Positions 8,292-16,555 of a DNA stretch of 64,000 nucleotides are shown here, piece by piece (within the stretch, counting starts at the first letter, position 1; each line of letters begins with the position of its first letter). Source of the DNA: Bradyrhizobium cajani. GTDB lineage: Bacteria > Pseudomonadota > Alphaproteobacteria > Rhizobiales > Xanthobacteraceae. A program made the position numbers and the translations under genes. The notes beneath the pieces are model-generated. The model was not told where the DNA came from. It searched no databases and saw only the letters and a list, made by a program, of their open reading frames with translations. The stretch covers positions 186,001-250,000 of the forward strand of contig NZ_WQNE01000003.1 of the NCBI RefSeq assembly GCF_009759665.1, read 5' to 3'.

Positions 8292-8509
8292 CCGCCCCAG
8301 CCACAGTAGGGACGGCAGCGATAGCGTACACTATGCCAATGACCCAAGCCCCTGTGCCACCGGCCGAAACGCGCTTGCGCCAGGTCGCTCTCCTGCACCA
8401 TCGGCCTGGCGGCTCCGGATAAGGGAGTGACCGGGGCAGCCATTGCAGGTGCGCCGAGCAATATCGCGCCGATGACGAAAAGTGCCGCAGGCATTCTGGT
8501 CATGGACAT
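8288..8509 (-). CDS. Small exported His/Gly/Arg-rich protein (73 aa)
   Basis: Starts MSMTRMPAALFVIGAILLGAPAMAAP, a clear signal peptide cut near residue 24. The mature part ends in a basic, aromatic, His-rich tail (RWHRGLGHWHSVRYRCRPY then CGWGG) with two cysteines. Comparable short exported proteins with Cys-Arg-Pro/Gly tails are frequent in Bradyrhizobium; function unknown. GGAGG lies 6 bp before the chosen ATG (8509). The stop is provided by repeat R1. Confidence 0.65.
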   Translation of the reverse strand: MSMTRMPAALFVIGAILLGAPAMAAPVTPLSGAARPMVQESDLAQARFGRWHRGLGHWHSVRYRCRPYCGWGG

Positions 8510-8673
8510 GACATTCCTCCGATCCACAACTTCCGACCGCAATCAACCTGGCGGACTGCAATTCGTTGCAAGGTTATGACAGTTTCGGGACAGGACGACC
8601 GGTCGCTGAACCGCGATGGCGCCAGATGTGATGCCTGATGCATTTGCCGGTCAGGAAGGCTACCATATCGACC

Positions 8674-9507
8674 ATGGCCGACGACAAGGTGAAGCGACGA
8701 CTGACCACCGTGCTGTGTGCCGATGTGCACGGCTATTCTCGTCTCATGGAGGCCGACGAGACCGGAACGCTGGAGACGCTCCGCCGCTCCCGCACTGCCA
8801 TTGCGCGATTGGTCGAGCGTCATGACGGCCGCATCGTGAACACCTGGGGCGATGCCGTGATCGCCGAGTTCGCCAGCGTCGTCGAGGCCGTGCAATGCGC
8901 GATCGAGATTCAGCAGGAAATCTCCGATCAGAATTCGGACACGCCTCAGGCGAACCCGATGCGGTTTCGCATCGGCATCAACCTCGGCGACGTGATGGTG
9001 GACGGCACCAACATCTATGGCGACGGGGTCAATATCGCATCGCGCCTGCAAGAGCTCGCCGACCCCGGCGGCGTCGTGATCTCGAGCTCCGTCTACGATC
9101 AGGTGCACAACAAATTATCCGTTGGCTTCGACTGCCTCGGCCAGCGCCCCATGAAGAACATTGCTCCCCAGACCAGTTATCGGGTGACCCTGGGTGGCCG
9201 AACCGCCGGGCCAAGGAGCCTCCCGATCGATGAGAGCCGAACTCCCCGGGAGGAAGCTCGTGCTCCCCGGATTGGTGACAGGCACGCGCCATCCGCGTGG
9301 GCGCATGTCGCCTTGCAATGGCTAGCGAAGCTGCCCCGCCCGGTTGCAGTGGCCCTTACGGTTTCGGCCTTTCTGATTCTGATCAACCTGTTCACTGGCG
9401 CGCACAAGATCTGGTTCCATTGGCCCGTCGCAGTCATTCTCTTCGGTGTTGTCTTGCGGACGGTGCTTGGACATCGACCTGAATCGGACGGCAAGACAGA
9501 GCGCTGA
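8674..9507 (+). CDS. Class III adenylate/guanylate cyclase with C-terminal two-helix membrane domain
   Basis: 277 residues. Catalytic cyclase domain at about 8-170: metal-binding Asp residues in VLCADVHGYSRLM and NTWGDAVIAEF, and the ribose/transition-state Asn and Arg in GDGVNIASRLQ. The usual substrate-selecting Lys before the second Asp is Asn (IVNTWGD), a variant common in rhizobial cyclases. A low-complexity linker precedes two hydrophobic segments (VAVALTVSAFLILINLF and WPVAVILFGVVLRTVLG), resembling a 2TM hairpin. The ATG at 8674 is preferred for homology, although the nearest purine-rich site (AGGAAGG) is 15 bp away; an in-frame ATG at 8638 exists. Product is probably cAMP. Confidence 0.85.
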   Translation: MADDKVKRRLTTVLCADVHGYSRLMEADETGTLETLRRSRTAIARLVERHDGRIVNTWGDAVIAEFASVVEAVQCAIEIQQEISDQNSDTPQANPMRFRIGINLGDVMVDGTNIYGDGVNIASRLQELADPGGVVISSSVYDQVHNKLSVGFDCLGQRPMKNIAPQTSYRVTLGGRTAGPRSLPIDESRTPREEARAPRIGDRHAPSAWAHVALQWLAKLPRPVAVALTVSAFLILINLFTGAHKIWFHWPVAVILFGVVLRTVLGHRPESDGKTER

Positions 9508-9634
9508 ACGAGGCGGCACGACCGCATCTTCGCGCCTATAGCATGATGATGAAGCTCGGTCGGCTCGGATCGACCTCCCCGGAGGGGAGAGGTGCCCTCG
9601 GCCCGCATTGATTCGACCAGAACTCATCCCGCTT

Positions 9635-9666
9635 TAGCGCTGCGTACCATGCGCTACACAGCGCTA
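9635..9666. terminator. Inverted repeat TAGCGCTG/CAGCGCTA
   Basis: Perfect 8-bp arms at 9635-9642 and 9659-9666 flank a 16-nt loop. The right arm contains the stop codon of the minus-strand gene at 9664, so this is probably that gene's terminator. A second GC-rich palindrome, CCTCCCCGGAGGGGAGAGG, lies at about 9573-9591 downstream of the cyclase. Confidence 0.5.
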
Positions 9667-10032
9667 GTCGTCGTCATAGTCATAGGGCCGCGGCTGCACC
9701 TGCTGAGGTGGCGGCGGCGCGTTGTTATAGCGCGGCGACGGCGCGAGGCGACCGCGCGGGACCTGCTGTTGCGGCGGCATCTGGTTGTTGGACTGGAACA
9801 CCGCACGACAGCCACTCGAAAGCTGCGGCGTGTTCTCTCGCAAACAGGCCGTGATGCGGCCTACATCCGGAATCTGATCGCTGCATAGGCGCCACACATC
9901 GGGCGTGCAGGCCATCTGCTGTTCCATCGTGCCGCGGTATTCGCCGCGGTATTCCTGGGCGGATGCCGCGCTCTGCGCGACGATGCCGCCGATCGCAAGC
10001 GCCATACCCAGCGCAATCCGCTCTGTTCGCAT
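9664..10032 (-). CDS. Exported cysteine-containing protein (122 aa)
   Basis: Signal peptide MRTERIALGMALAIGGIVAQSAASAQ, then a domain of about 45 residues with four cysteines: MACTPDVWRLCSDQIPD, ITACLRENTPQLSSGCRAVF. This spacing resembles the Cys-rich GLG1-type repeat found in short periplasmic proteins of rhizobia. The rest is a Pro/Gln/Asn-rich disordered tail ending YDYDDD. Role unknown. It is transcribed away from nothing obvious: the AraC gene upstream runs in the same direction, 100 bp away. Confidence 0.7.
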   Translation of the reverse strand: MRTERIALGMALAIGGIVAQSAASAQEYRGEYRGTMEQQMACTPDVWRLCSDQIPDVGRITACLRENTPQLSSGCRAVFQSNNQMPPQQQVPRGRLAPSPRYNNAPPPPQQVQPRPYDYDDD

Positions 10033-10132
10033 GTCCCGATCCTTCCCGAGTCTCTCGAATTGTCATCAATCAATGAGACGCGGACAGGTTCTGGACCAAC
10101 AAAAAAATGTGAAAAAGCGGCTGGAACCAAAT

Positions 10133-11104
10133 TCAGCTTTCGGCCTGTTCCGCCTTCGCATCCGAGGGCGTCATGCCAAAGCGCCGGCGAAATGCCCGGT
10201 GAAAATACGAGACGTCGTTGAAGCCGGAGAGATAGGCGAGATCGCTGATCTTGCTCATCCGGTGCAGCGGATCGCGCAGCAGCCGCGCCGCCCATAGCAA
10301 CCGCTGCTCCAGCAGGAATTCGGAGAACGTGGCGCCGCTGCGCTCGAACAGCAATTGAATGGTGCGAGGGCTGGCGCGGTGGCGCCGCGCGAGGTCGGCG
10401 AGCGTGAGGCTGCCGTCGCCGAGCCGCGCCAGAATGTCGGCCTTGATGGCTTCCAGCCGAGCCGCGGCGAGGCCGCGCTCTTTCGCCAGTTCGGTGGCGT
10501 CGCGCCTGCCGCCGAGCACCAGCACCATCAAATCCATCAAATGTTGCGAAACGGCGTGCTGCGCCAGCGCATCGAGTCCCGGGGCGTGCTGAACCGCGAA
10601 GTCGTAATATCGATGCAGCAGCGCGGTGAGCGCGGGGTTATGATCGAGCGGTCGCGCAACACTGTCTTCGGCATCGGGGCAATAAGACAGCAGCGTCTTG
10701 CGGTCGAACAACGCGGCCTTGTTGCCGCCCTTGTCGAGCTGCGAGACGAATGCTCCCTTGATGGAGCCGTCGATGAGACTGATGCCGTGCGGCGCGACTT
10801 CGAGCGCGCGACGGCCCATGACGGCGTGCAACGGCGAATTCGGCGCTATCAGCAGCGCCAGATTGTCGCTGGCGCCGAGCGTCATAAATCTGATCGGCGT
10901 GCCGCTGCAGGAGGATATCGTTGCCTGCGGCAACATCAACGCCTTGACGTCGCAGCGAAAAGAGCCGTCGGACAAAGGCGAAAGATCGGCTGCCATCACG
11001 CGGCGGCAAAATTCCTCCCGCCACATCTCATAGGCCGGCCCACGCGGCTCGCCGGTATAGCCGAGGCGCGGCGCGCCGGGGATCGATTGGCCGTCGGTCG
11101 CCAT
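10133..11104 (-). CDS. AraC-family transcriptional regulator
   Basis: 323 residues. The C-terminal 100 residues form the double helix-turn-helix: LTLADLARRHRASPRTIQLLFERSG, then SKISDLAYLSGFNDVSYFHRAFRRRFGMTPSD, the second a textbook AraC recognition element. The N-terminal 200 residues are an AraC-binding-like sensor domain (about 35-200). The start at 11104 (MATDGQSIPG) is chosen because TTGGAG precedes it; the frame is open to 11167. It lies 279 bp divergent from the autotransporter, its most plausible target (inference). Confidence 0.85.
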   Translation of the reverse strand: MATDGQSIPGAPRLGYTGEPRGPAYEMWREEFCRRVMAADLSPLSDGSFRCDVKALMLPQATISSCSGTPIRFMTLGASDNLALLIAPNSPLHAVMGRRALEVAPHGISLIDGSIKGAFVSQLDKGGNKAALFDRKTLLSYCPDAEDSVARPLDHNPALTALLHRYYDFAVQHAPGLDALAQHAVSQHLMDLMVLVLGGRRDATELAKERGLAAARLEAIKADILARLGDGSLTLADLARRHRASPRTIQLLFERSGATFSEFLLEQRLLWAARLLRDPLHRMSKISDLAYLSGFNDVSYFHRAFRRRFGMTPSDAKAEQAES

Positions 11105-11383
11105 CAACGCGCATCTCCAAGCTCTCTGCGGAAACATTGATATCGCGTTTGTTGCAGCGCGCAACACGCTGCGGACCCGATTGCGCGTCAGGACAAGTCA
11201 ATTTGCGCGTTAGTCCATTTCCTGCGGAGCACGCCGCGGCCAGGCGGCACCGTCCGTGGCATCGCAGCAACAGAGCCGGAGCAAACCGGCGCCTTGCGCC
11301 TTTCGCTATAAGGCATTTCGCGTAACTCCAAGAAACGCAGCGACGTCCCCGCTAGCAATTGCGTGGAATGAGGGAATCCGTCG

Positions 11384-14002
11384 ATGTCGACTGCAATACC
11401 GGCCCATGCGCCAAACGCCACAACGGCCGCCATACTGCGTGACAGGCTGCTCGTCACGACGGCACTCGCGCCGCTGGTGCTCGCCGTGCTGCCGGCCCTG
11501 CTACCCGGCCCGGCGCTCGCAGCCTGCACGGTGACGGGCACCGGCACGATCGGCGCGCTCAATTCCGGCGACGTGGCGACCTGCACCGGCGTCGGCAACA
11601 CCGATCACATCAACGCCACCGGCAGCAGCAACGTCACGGTCGATGTCGGCGACGGGACCACGACCTCGCTCACGCCGGGCGCCGGGATTCCGGCGATCGT
11701 TTTCGACGGCACAACCAGCTCGAATATAACGGTCAACAATCAAGCCACGGCTTCGACCTCCACCGGAGCCGTTCTGCTCTCCAACGGATCGAACAACAAC
11801 AATGTGACGATCGCTGCAGGAGGGATCGCCGAGGCCACCAGCATCGCTGAAGCCGCGATCGTCATCGACAACTCAAATGGCAACCTCGTCGGCATTCGCG
11901 GAACGGCCGTCGGCACCGGAGGCAACACGCACGGGCTCCGAATAAGCGGAACATCGACCGGGAATGTCGTCACGGTCTATCAGGGCGGGTTGATCGATGG
12001 CGGCCATACTGCCGTACAAATCCTCGCCGGCGGCAACACCTTCATCAATGCCGGCACGATTCTCGGCGGCTTCTTCCTGGCGATCCAAGGCTCGTCTGGC
12101 ATCGATACCATCGTCAATTCCGGGACTATCACGACCGGTGGCAGCGGAGCGGTCGATTTGTTCGGCGGCGATGACGTGTTCGTCCTCGCGCCGGGCTCGT
12201 CGATCACCGGGACTGTTCGCGGCGGGACCGGCATCGACACGCTGGGTTTTGGCGGCGACGGCAGCGCCACGTTCGACCTCGGCACCCTCGGCGCGTCCCT
12301 GCAATATGACGAGTTCGAGCAACTGACCAAGACCGGCTCCTCGGTCTGGACGCTGACCGGCACCACCTCGTTCAACGGCGCCACCACGGTGGACGCCGGC
12401 GGCCTGATCGTGAACGGCACGTTGCCGTCCGTGGTCACCGTCAACGGCGGCTATCTCGGCGGCACCGGCACGGTGGGCGGTCTCGTCGTCAACAACGGCG
12501 GCACGGTCGCACCCGGAAATTCGATCGGGACGCTCAACGTCAATGGCAACGTCGCCTTCAACGCAGGCTCGACCTTTCAGGTCGAGATCAACGCCGCCGG
12601 CCAGTCCGACAAGATCGCGGCAACCGGCACCGCCACGCTCAATGGCGGCACGGTGAAGATCGTGCCGCTCGGCAGCGGCTTCATCGCCAACACCCAATAT
12701 ACGATCCTCACCGCGACTGGCGGCGTCAGCGGCACGTTCGCGACACTCGCATCCTCGGGTGCTCCGCTCGTTACCGGGCAGCTCAGTTACGACGTCAACA
12801 ACGTCTACTTCATTCTCCAACAGATCGGTGGCTTCGGCACAGTGTCGGGCCTGACGCCGAACCAGGCTTCGGTAGCCGGCGCGCTGGACCAGGCGCAGCT
12901 TGGCGGCGCATCGGGACCGCTGACCACCGCGATCAACACACTCGCCGCGCTCAATACGTCCGGCATCAAGGCCGGCCTCGACGACCTTGCCGGCCAAATC
13001 CACGCCGATGGACGCCGCTTCGTCGCGGATCAGGCCGACATGTTCCAGAGCTTCATGTGGAACGCCGGCACGCAGTCGCGTGGCGAGACCCTGCGCGTGT
13101 CGGCCACCGCTTACGCGCCGGAGCCGGCGGATCCGATCGGCAAGGCGCTCGCCGGCCGGCGCACCGCACCGGCGCGGAGCGTCTGGTTTGGCGGCTACGG
13201 CAATTGGGACAAGGTGGCGGCGAGCGACATCGCCTTCGGAACCAATACAGCCATCGCCGGCGCAGCGCTCGGCGCCGATCTGTGGCACATGCCGGGCTTC
13301 ACGGCAGGCCTTGCGGTCGGCGCATCGACCGGCCAGCTGCGCATGGCCGGCCGCGCCGACCGGATCGACGCCAATGCCGGCCATGCGGGCTTTTATGCGC
13401 GCGGCGAGAGCGGCGGCTTCAACCTCGCCTCCGCCATCAGCTACTCCTTCGCCGCGCTCGAATCCTCGCGCACGATCGCGTTCCTGGGAGAAACGGCGAC
13501 CGCCTCCTCGCGAGCGAACACCTTTGCCGCCTCGCTCGGCATCGCCCGTCCCTTCGCGACCGGATGGGGTTTCACGGTGGAACCGTTCGCCAAGGCCGAC
13601 TGGTACTCGACACGTCAAGGCAGCCTATCCGAAACCGGCGCCCCGGGCGTAAACCAGCTGGTGCGGGCCGGCAGCTTCGATGTTGCCTATGGCACGGCAG
13701 GCCTGCGCACCAATCATCGCATGATGGTGCCGAGCGGACAGACGGCGCAATTCGGCGCGACCCTCGCCGTGCGCCACGAATTCACCGGCAGCGCGGCATC
13801 CACCACTGTGGCCCTCGAGGGCGCCCCCGGCATTCCGTTCGCGATCACCGGCGTCGAACGCGCACGCACGGTGGCGCTCACCGGCGCGGAGATGCGGTGG
13901 GATTTCACCACTGCGACCTCATTCAAGGCTTCATACGAGGGCGCGTTCGCGCCGGGATACGACCGGCACACGCTGCGGGGCCTAGTCCGAAGCGAGTTCT
14001 AG
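11384..14002 (+). CDS. Type Va autotransporter (passenger plus C-terminal beta-barrel)
   Basis: 872 residues. An extended N-terminus with signal peptide ends near LPGPALAACTVTG (about residue 46). The passenger (about 47-560) is Gly/Asn/Thr-rich with short beta repeats such as NNQATASTSTG and an autotransporter-associated strand motif, SVWTLTGTTSFNGATTVDAG, followed by GGTVAPGNSIGTLNVNG. The last 270 residues are the translocator barrel (GGYGNWDKVAAS, aromatic alternating strands) ending in Phe (LRGLVRSEF), the C-terminal signature recognised by the Bam complex. It exports its own passenger to the cell surface. No protease catalytic motif seen; probably adhesin-like. GAGGGA precedes the ATG. 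It converges on the next gene with only 8 bp between stops. Confidence 0.92.
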   Translation: MSTAIPAHAPNATTAAILRDRLLVTTALAPLVLAVLPALLPGPALAACTVTGTGTIGALNSGDVATCTGVGNTDHINATGSSNVTVDVGDGTTTSLTPGAGIPAIVFDGTTSSNITVNNQATASTSTGAVLLSNGSNNNNVTIAAGGIAEATSIAEAAIVIDNSNGNLVGIRGTAVGTGGNTHGLRISGTSTGNVVTVYQGGLIDGGHTAVQILAGGNTFINAGTILGGFFLAIQGSSGIDTIVNSGTITTGGSGAVDLFGGDDVFVLAPGSSITGTVRGGTGIDTLGFGGDGSATFDLGTLGASLQYDEFEQLTKTGSSVWTLTGTTSFNGATTVDAGGLIVNGTLPSVVTVNGGYLGGTGTVGGLVVNNGGTVAPGNSIGTLNVNGNVAFNAGSTFQVEINAAGQSDKIAATGTATLNGGTVKIVPLGSGFIANTQYTILTATGGVSGTFATLASSGAPLVTGQLSYDVNNVYFILQQIGGFGTVSGLTPNQASVAGALDQAQLGGASGPLTTAINTLAALNTSGIKAGLDDLAGQIHADGRRFVADQADMFQSFMWNAGTQSRGETLRVSATAYAPEPADPIGKALAGRRTAPARSVWFGGYGNWDKVAASDIAFGTNTAIAGAALGADLWHMPGFTAGLAVGASTGQLRMAGRADRIDANAGHAGFYARGESGGFNLASAISYSFAALESSRTIAFLGETATASSRANTFAASLGIARPFATGWGFTVEPFAKADWYSTRQGSLSETGAPGVNQLVRAGSFDVAYGTAGLRTNHRMMVPSGQTAQFGATLAVRHEFTGSAASTTVALEGAPGIPFAITGVERARTVALTGAEMRWDFTTATSFKASYEGAFAPGYDRHTLRGLVRSEF

Positions 14003-14010
14003 GACGGCCC

Positions 14011-14994
14011 CTACTCCACCTTGCCGATCTTCTTCACCGCCGCGATCAGCCGCGCGCTGTCGGCTGCGATGAACTCGGAGAAGGCCGGCGCATCCTGATA
14101 GGCGACAAGACTGCCCGAGGTCTCGAACGCCTTGAGCACATCAGGACTGGTCATCACCTGCGCCATTGCCTCGCGCAGGCGGGTCGCGATCGGCGCGGGG
14201 AGAGAACTCTGAGCAAAGAGCCCAGCCCAGATGTACATCTCGACATCCTTGTAGCCGAGTTCCTGAAAGGTCGGGACATCAGGGAAGCTCGCGATGCGCT
14301 GTGCGCCGCAATTGCCGAGCACGCGCAGCTTGCCGTCGTCGACCTGCGGCTTCAGCGTGCCGGGCGCGGCGGCGATCGCCTGCACCGTGCCGCTGAGCAG
14401 CGCGGTCAGTGCCGGGCCCGCCCCGCGGAACGGCACATGCAGCAATTTGATGTCGGCGCTGCTCGCGAACATCTCCATCGCCACATGCAGCGTGCCGTAG
14501 GGACCGGACGAACCGTAGGTGATCTGGCCCGGGCGCTTCTTCGCATCCGCGACGAAATCCTGCGCCGTCTTCCATGGCGCAGAGGCCGGCACCGCGAGCA
14601 ACGTGGGATCGGCAAGCACGCGCGCAATCGGCATGAACTGCGAGACCTCGTAGGCGGCGGGACGATCGAACAGGCGGTCGGCCTCGGGCAGCACCGCGAG
14701 CGAGGACAGCGTCATCAAGAGCGTGTAGCCATCGGGCTCGGCGCGTGCAGCTGCGGCATTGCCGACCGATCCACCACCGCCGCCGGCGCGGTTGTCGACG
14801 ATGACGGGCTTGCCCAGGATCCGCTCCAGTGCCTGTGCGACGGGACGCGCGGCAAGATCGGCCTGTCCGCCGGCCGGGAACGGCACGATCATCGTGATGT
14901 TTCGGACGGGATAGCCTTGCGCGAAGGCCGCGCCCGGCAACGCGGGCAACAACGGCAGCGCGGCAACGGCGCGCAGGACATCGCGTCGATCCAT
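14011..14994 (-). CDS. Tripartite-tricarboxylate (Bug/TctC) periplasmic solute receptor
   Basis: 327 residues with a Tat-like/Sec signal peptide (MDRRDVLRAVAALPLLPALPG). Bug-family motifs: YPVRNITMIVPFPAGGQADLAAR, VDNRAGGGG, ARAEPDGYTLL, TYGSSGPYGTLHVAMEMF, VPFRGAGPALTALLSG. These proteins bind carboxylates, often aromatic or dicarboxylic acids, in the periplasm. No TctA or TctB membrane subunit lies nearby, so it is an orphan receptor, as is common in this family. GGGAGGG precedes the ATG. Confidence 0.92.
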   Translation of the reverse strand: MDRRDVLRAVAALPLLPALPGAAFAQGYPVRNITMIVPFPAGGQADLAARPVAQALERILGKPVIVDNRAGGGGGSVGNAAAARAEPDGYTLLMTLSSLAVLPEADRLFDRPAAYEVSQFMPIARVLADPTLLAVPASAPWKTAQDFVADAKKRPGQITYGSSGPYGTLHVAMEMFASSADIKLLHVPFRGAGPALTALLSGTVQAIAAAPGTLKPQVDDGKLRVLGNCGAQRIASFPDVPTFQELGYKDVEMYIWAGLFAQSSLPAPIATRLREAMAQVMTSPDVLKAFETSGSLVAYQDAPAFSEFIAADSARLIAAVKKIGKVE

Positions 14995-15154
14995 GGCAGA
15001 TCCCTCCCCGATTTTTCTTGTTTCGTGTCCCAGCCTAGCGCGGCAATCGGCAAGAACAAGACGTTTACGAAGTATTAGCCATGTTCAGCCCGCACCGGAA
15101 CGCATCCCGGGACCCCTCCGTTGCCTTCCGGGGAGCGTGCCATGGGAGTGCGTT

Positions 15155-15412
15155 ATGGGAAAACTCGCGACCATCGACGTCGCCCTGGACGAGATGCTGG
15201 TGAATCTCGCCGCGATCGTCCTGCGGCTTTCAAAGCCAGACGTGACGCGAACGCCGGAGGCGCGACGCGCACTGGCACAATCCGTCCATCAATACGCCGT
15301 CTGCGCCGCGCGCTCGACCGACCCGCGTGTCCATGAATTGAAGTTGCAGCTTGAAGAAACGCTGAAGCCGAGCTTGCGAATTGTTGCGATCGACGGCGTC
15401 AAGGTGTCGTAG
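15155..15412 (+). CDS. Small hypothetical protein (85 aa)
   Basis: Starts MGKLATIDVALDEMLVNLA behind GGGAG. Mostly helical, no cysteine cluster apart from one Cys, no signal peptide or membrane segment; the end reads RIVAIDGVKVS. I do not recognise the family. It is followed within 10 bp by a repeat element and converges on the LysR gene. Confidence 0.55.
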   Translation: MGKLATIDVALDEMLVNLAAIVLRLSKPDVTRTPEARRALAQSVHQYAVCAARSTDPRVHELKLQLEETLKPSLRIVAIDGVKVS

Positions 15413-15422
15413 GCGAACATCG

Positions 15423-15506
15423 GTCATTGCGGCGCTCTTGCGACGAAGCAATCCGGAATTCCTCCGCGGCAACAGTCTGGATTGCTTCGCTACGCTCGCA
15501 ATGACG
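15423..15506. repeat. Palindromic repeat family R2 (GTCATTGCGAGCG type), copy 1
   Basis: Outer arms GTCATTGCGGCGCTC and the complementary CGCTCGCAATGAC enclose GCAATCC...GGATTGC inner arms around a CCTCCGCGGC centre. The other copies at 56299 and 58689 are closer to one another. The right arm overlaps the end of the LysR gene and carries its last five codons and TAG stop. Confidence 0.85.
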
Positions 15507-16437
15507 ACGCCTTTGCCTTCCCGCGCGGCCGCCGCTTGCAGGTGCCGGGAAGCTTCGCCGCCAGGAAATCGCCGAGCGCCTCGACGCGCGCGGGCCTCGG
15601 GCCGCCGGGCGGCGTCACCAGATGCACGGCGCCTTCGGCCTGCTTCCAGTCCTTCAGGATCACTTCGACGGCGCCGGAGGAGATGGCCTCACCGACGATG
15701 AACTCGGGAAGCTCGGCGATGCCGAGACCCGCGATCAGCGCCGGCATCACCGCCTCGCCATTGTTGACGCGGAGCTGTCCGCCCGGACGCACGCTGGCCT
15801 GCTCGCCGGCCGAATTGGTGTAGTGCCAGACATTGGGCGTCGAGAGATAGGCGTAGCTGAAGCATTTGTGCTCGGCCAGGTGCATCGGATGCGTCGGCCG
15901 GCCGTGCTGCTTGAGATAGGACGGCGCGGCCACCGTGTAGCGCGGCATGGTGAAGAGCTGCCGCGCGATCAGCGAGGAATCCGGCAGCCGCGCGATCCGT
16001 ACCGCCATGTCAAAGCCTTCGCCGATCAGGTCGACGGTCGCATCGCTCAGGTGCAGGTCGACCGAGACCTCCGGATAGGCCTGAAAGAACTCCGGCAGCA
16101 GCGGCGCCACCGCCTTGATCCCGAACGTCATGGGTACGGCGAGCCGCACCAGCCCGCGCGGCGCCACCGATTGCGCCAGCGCCTCATTCTCCGCGGCCTC
16201 GCCATCGGCAAGCAGGCGCGTCGCGCGCTCGGCGAGCTTGTGCCCGGCATCGGTCAGCGCGAGCCGGCGCGAGGTGCGGTTGAACAGCCGGGCGCCGAGC
16301 CGCTCCTCGAGCCGTGTCACCGCCTTGGACACCGTCGCCTTGGACATCGCGAGCTCACTCGCTGCCCCCGCAAACGAGCGTAATTCCACGACTTTTGCAA
16401 AAATCGCGAGCGCCTCGAAATCGGGGAGTTTTGCCAT
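15490..16437 (-). CDS. LysR-family regulator divergent from the SDR-pirin-wrbA group
   Basis: 315 residues. N-terminal winged helix at about 1-65 with FAKVVELRSFAGAASELAMSK and RLEERLGARLFNRTSRRLALT, then a periplasmic-binding-like effector domain (about 90-290) including LSDATVDLIGEGFDMAVR, typical of the CrgA/DsdC-like branch acting on aromatic or quinone-related pathways. The C-terminal tail is basic (KRRPRGKAKASSLRA) and its last residues are read from repeat R2, so the native end may have been altered. Divergent from the SDR with 118 bp between. Confidence 0.9.
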   Translation of the reverse strand: MAKLPDFEALAIFAKVVELRSFAGAASELAMSKATVSKAVTRLEERLGARLFNRTSRRLALTDAGHKLAERATRLLADGEAAENEALAQSVAPRGLVRLAVPMTFGIKAVAPLLPEFFQAYPEVSVDLHLSDATVDLIGEGFDMAVRIARLPDSSLIARQLFTMPRYTVAAPSYLKQHGRPTHPMHLAEHKCFSYAYLSTPNVWHYTNSAGEQASVRPGGQLRVNNGEAVMPALIAGLGIAELPEFIVGEAISSGAVEVILKDWKQAEGAVHLVTPPGGPRPARVEALGDFLAAKLPGTCKRRPRGKAKASSLRA

Positions 16438-16464
16438 GCGCGTGATCCAACCGGGTTATTTGCA

Positions 16465-16479
16465 GAAACAATGCGTTTC
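16465..16479. promoter_or_regulatory. Candidate LysR operator GAAAC-N5-GTTTC
   Basis: GAAACaatgcGTTTC is a perfect inverted repeat with 5-bp arms, placed 27-41 bp before the LysR start and about 80 bp before the SDR start. LysR proteins bind interrupted dyads in exactly this position to control both themselves and the divergent operon. Confidence 0.5.
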
Positions 16480-16555
16480 AACAGTTTCTATTTCTATACC
16501 ACAGGCCAGGGCTTATCCAAGGGTCAATCGCAATTCCAGCGAATGGAGAGATCCA

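Noticed and set aside
11873..13618. 581-codon open frame on the minus strand across the autotransporter
   Set aside because: It is antisense to a clear autotransporter gene. Its translation is Arg/Gly/Ala/Asp-rich with no family motif, the usual shadow of GC-rich codon use.
13057..15078. 673-codon plus-strand open frame spanning autotransporter end and Bug gene
   Set aside because: It runs in another frame through the autotransporter and antisense through the Bug receptor gene. Composition is Arg/His/Gly-rich and no ribosome-binding site or domain is present.
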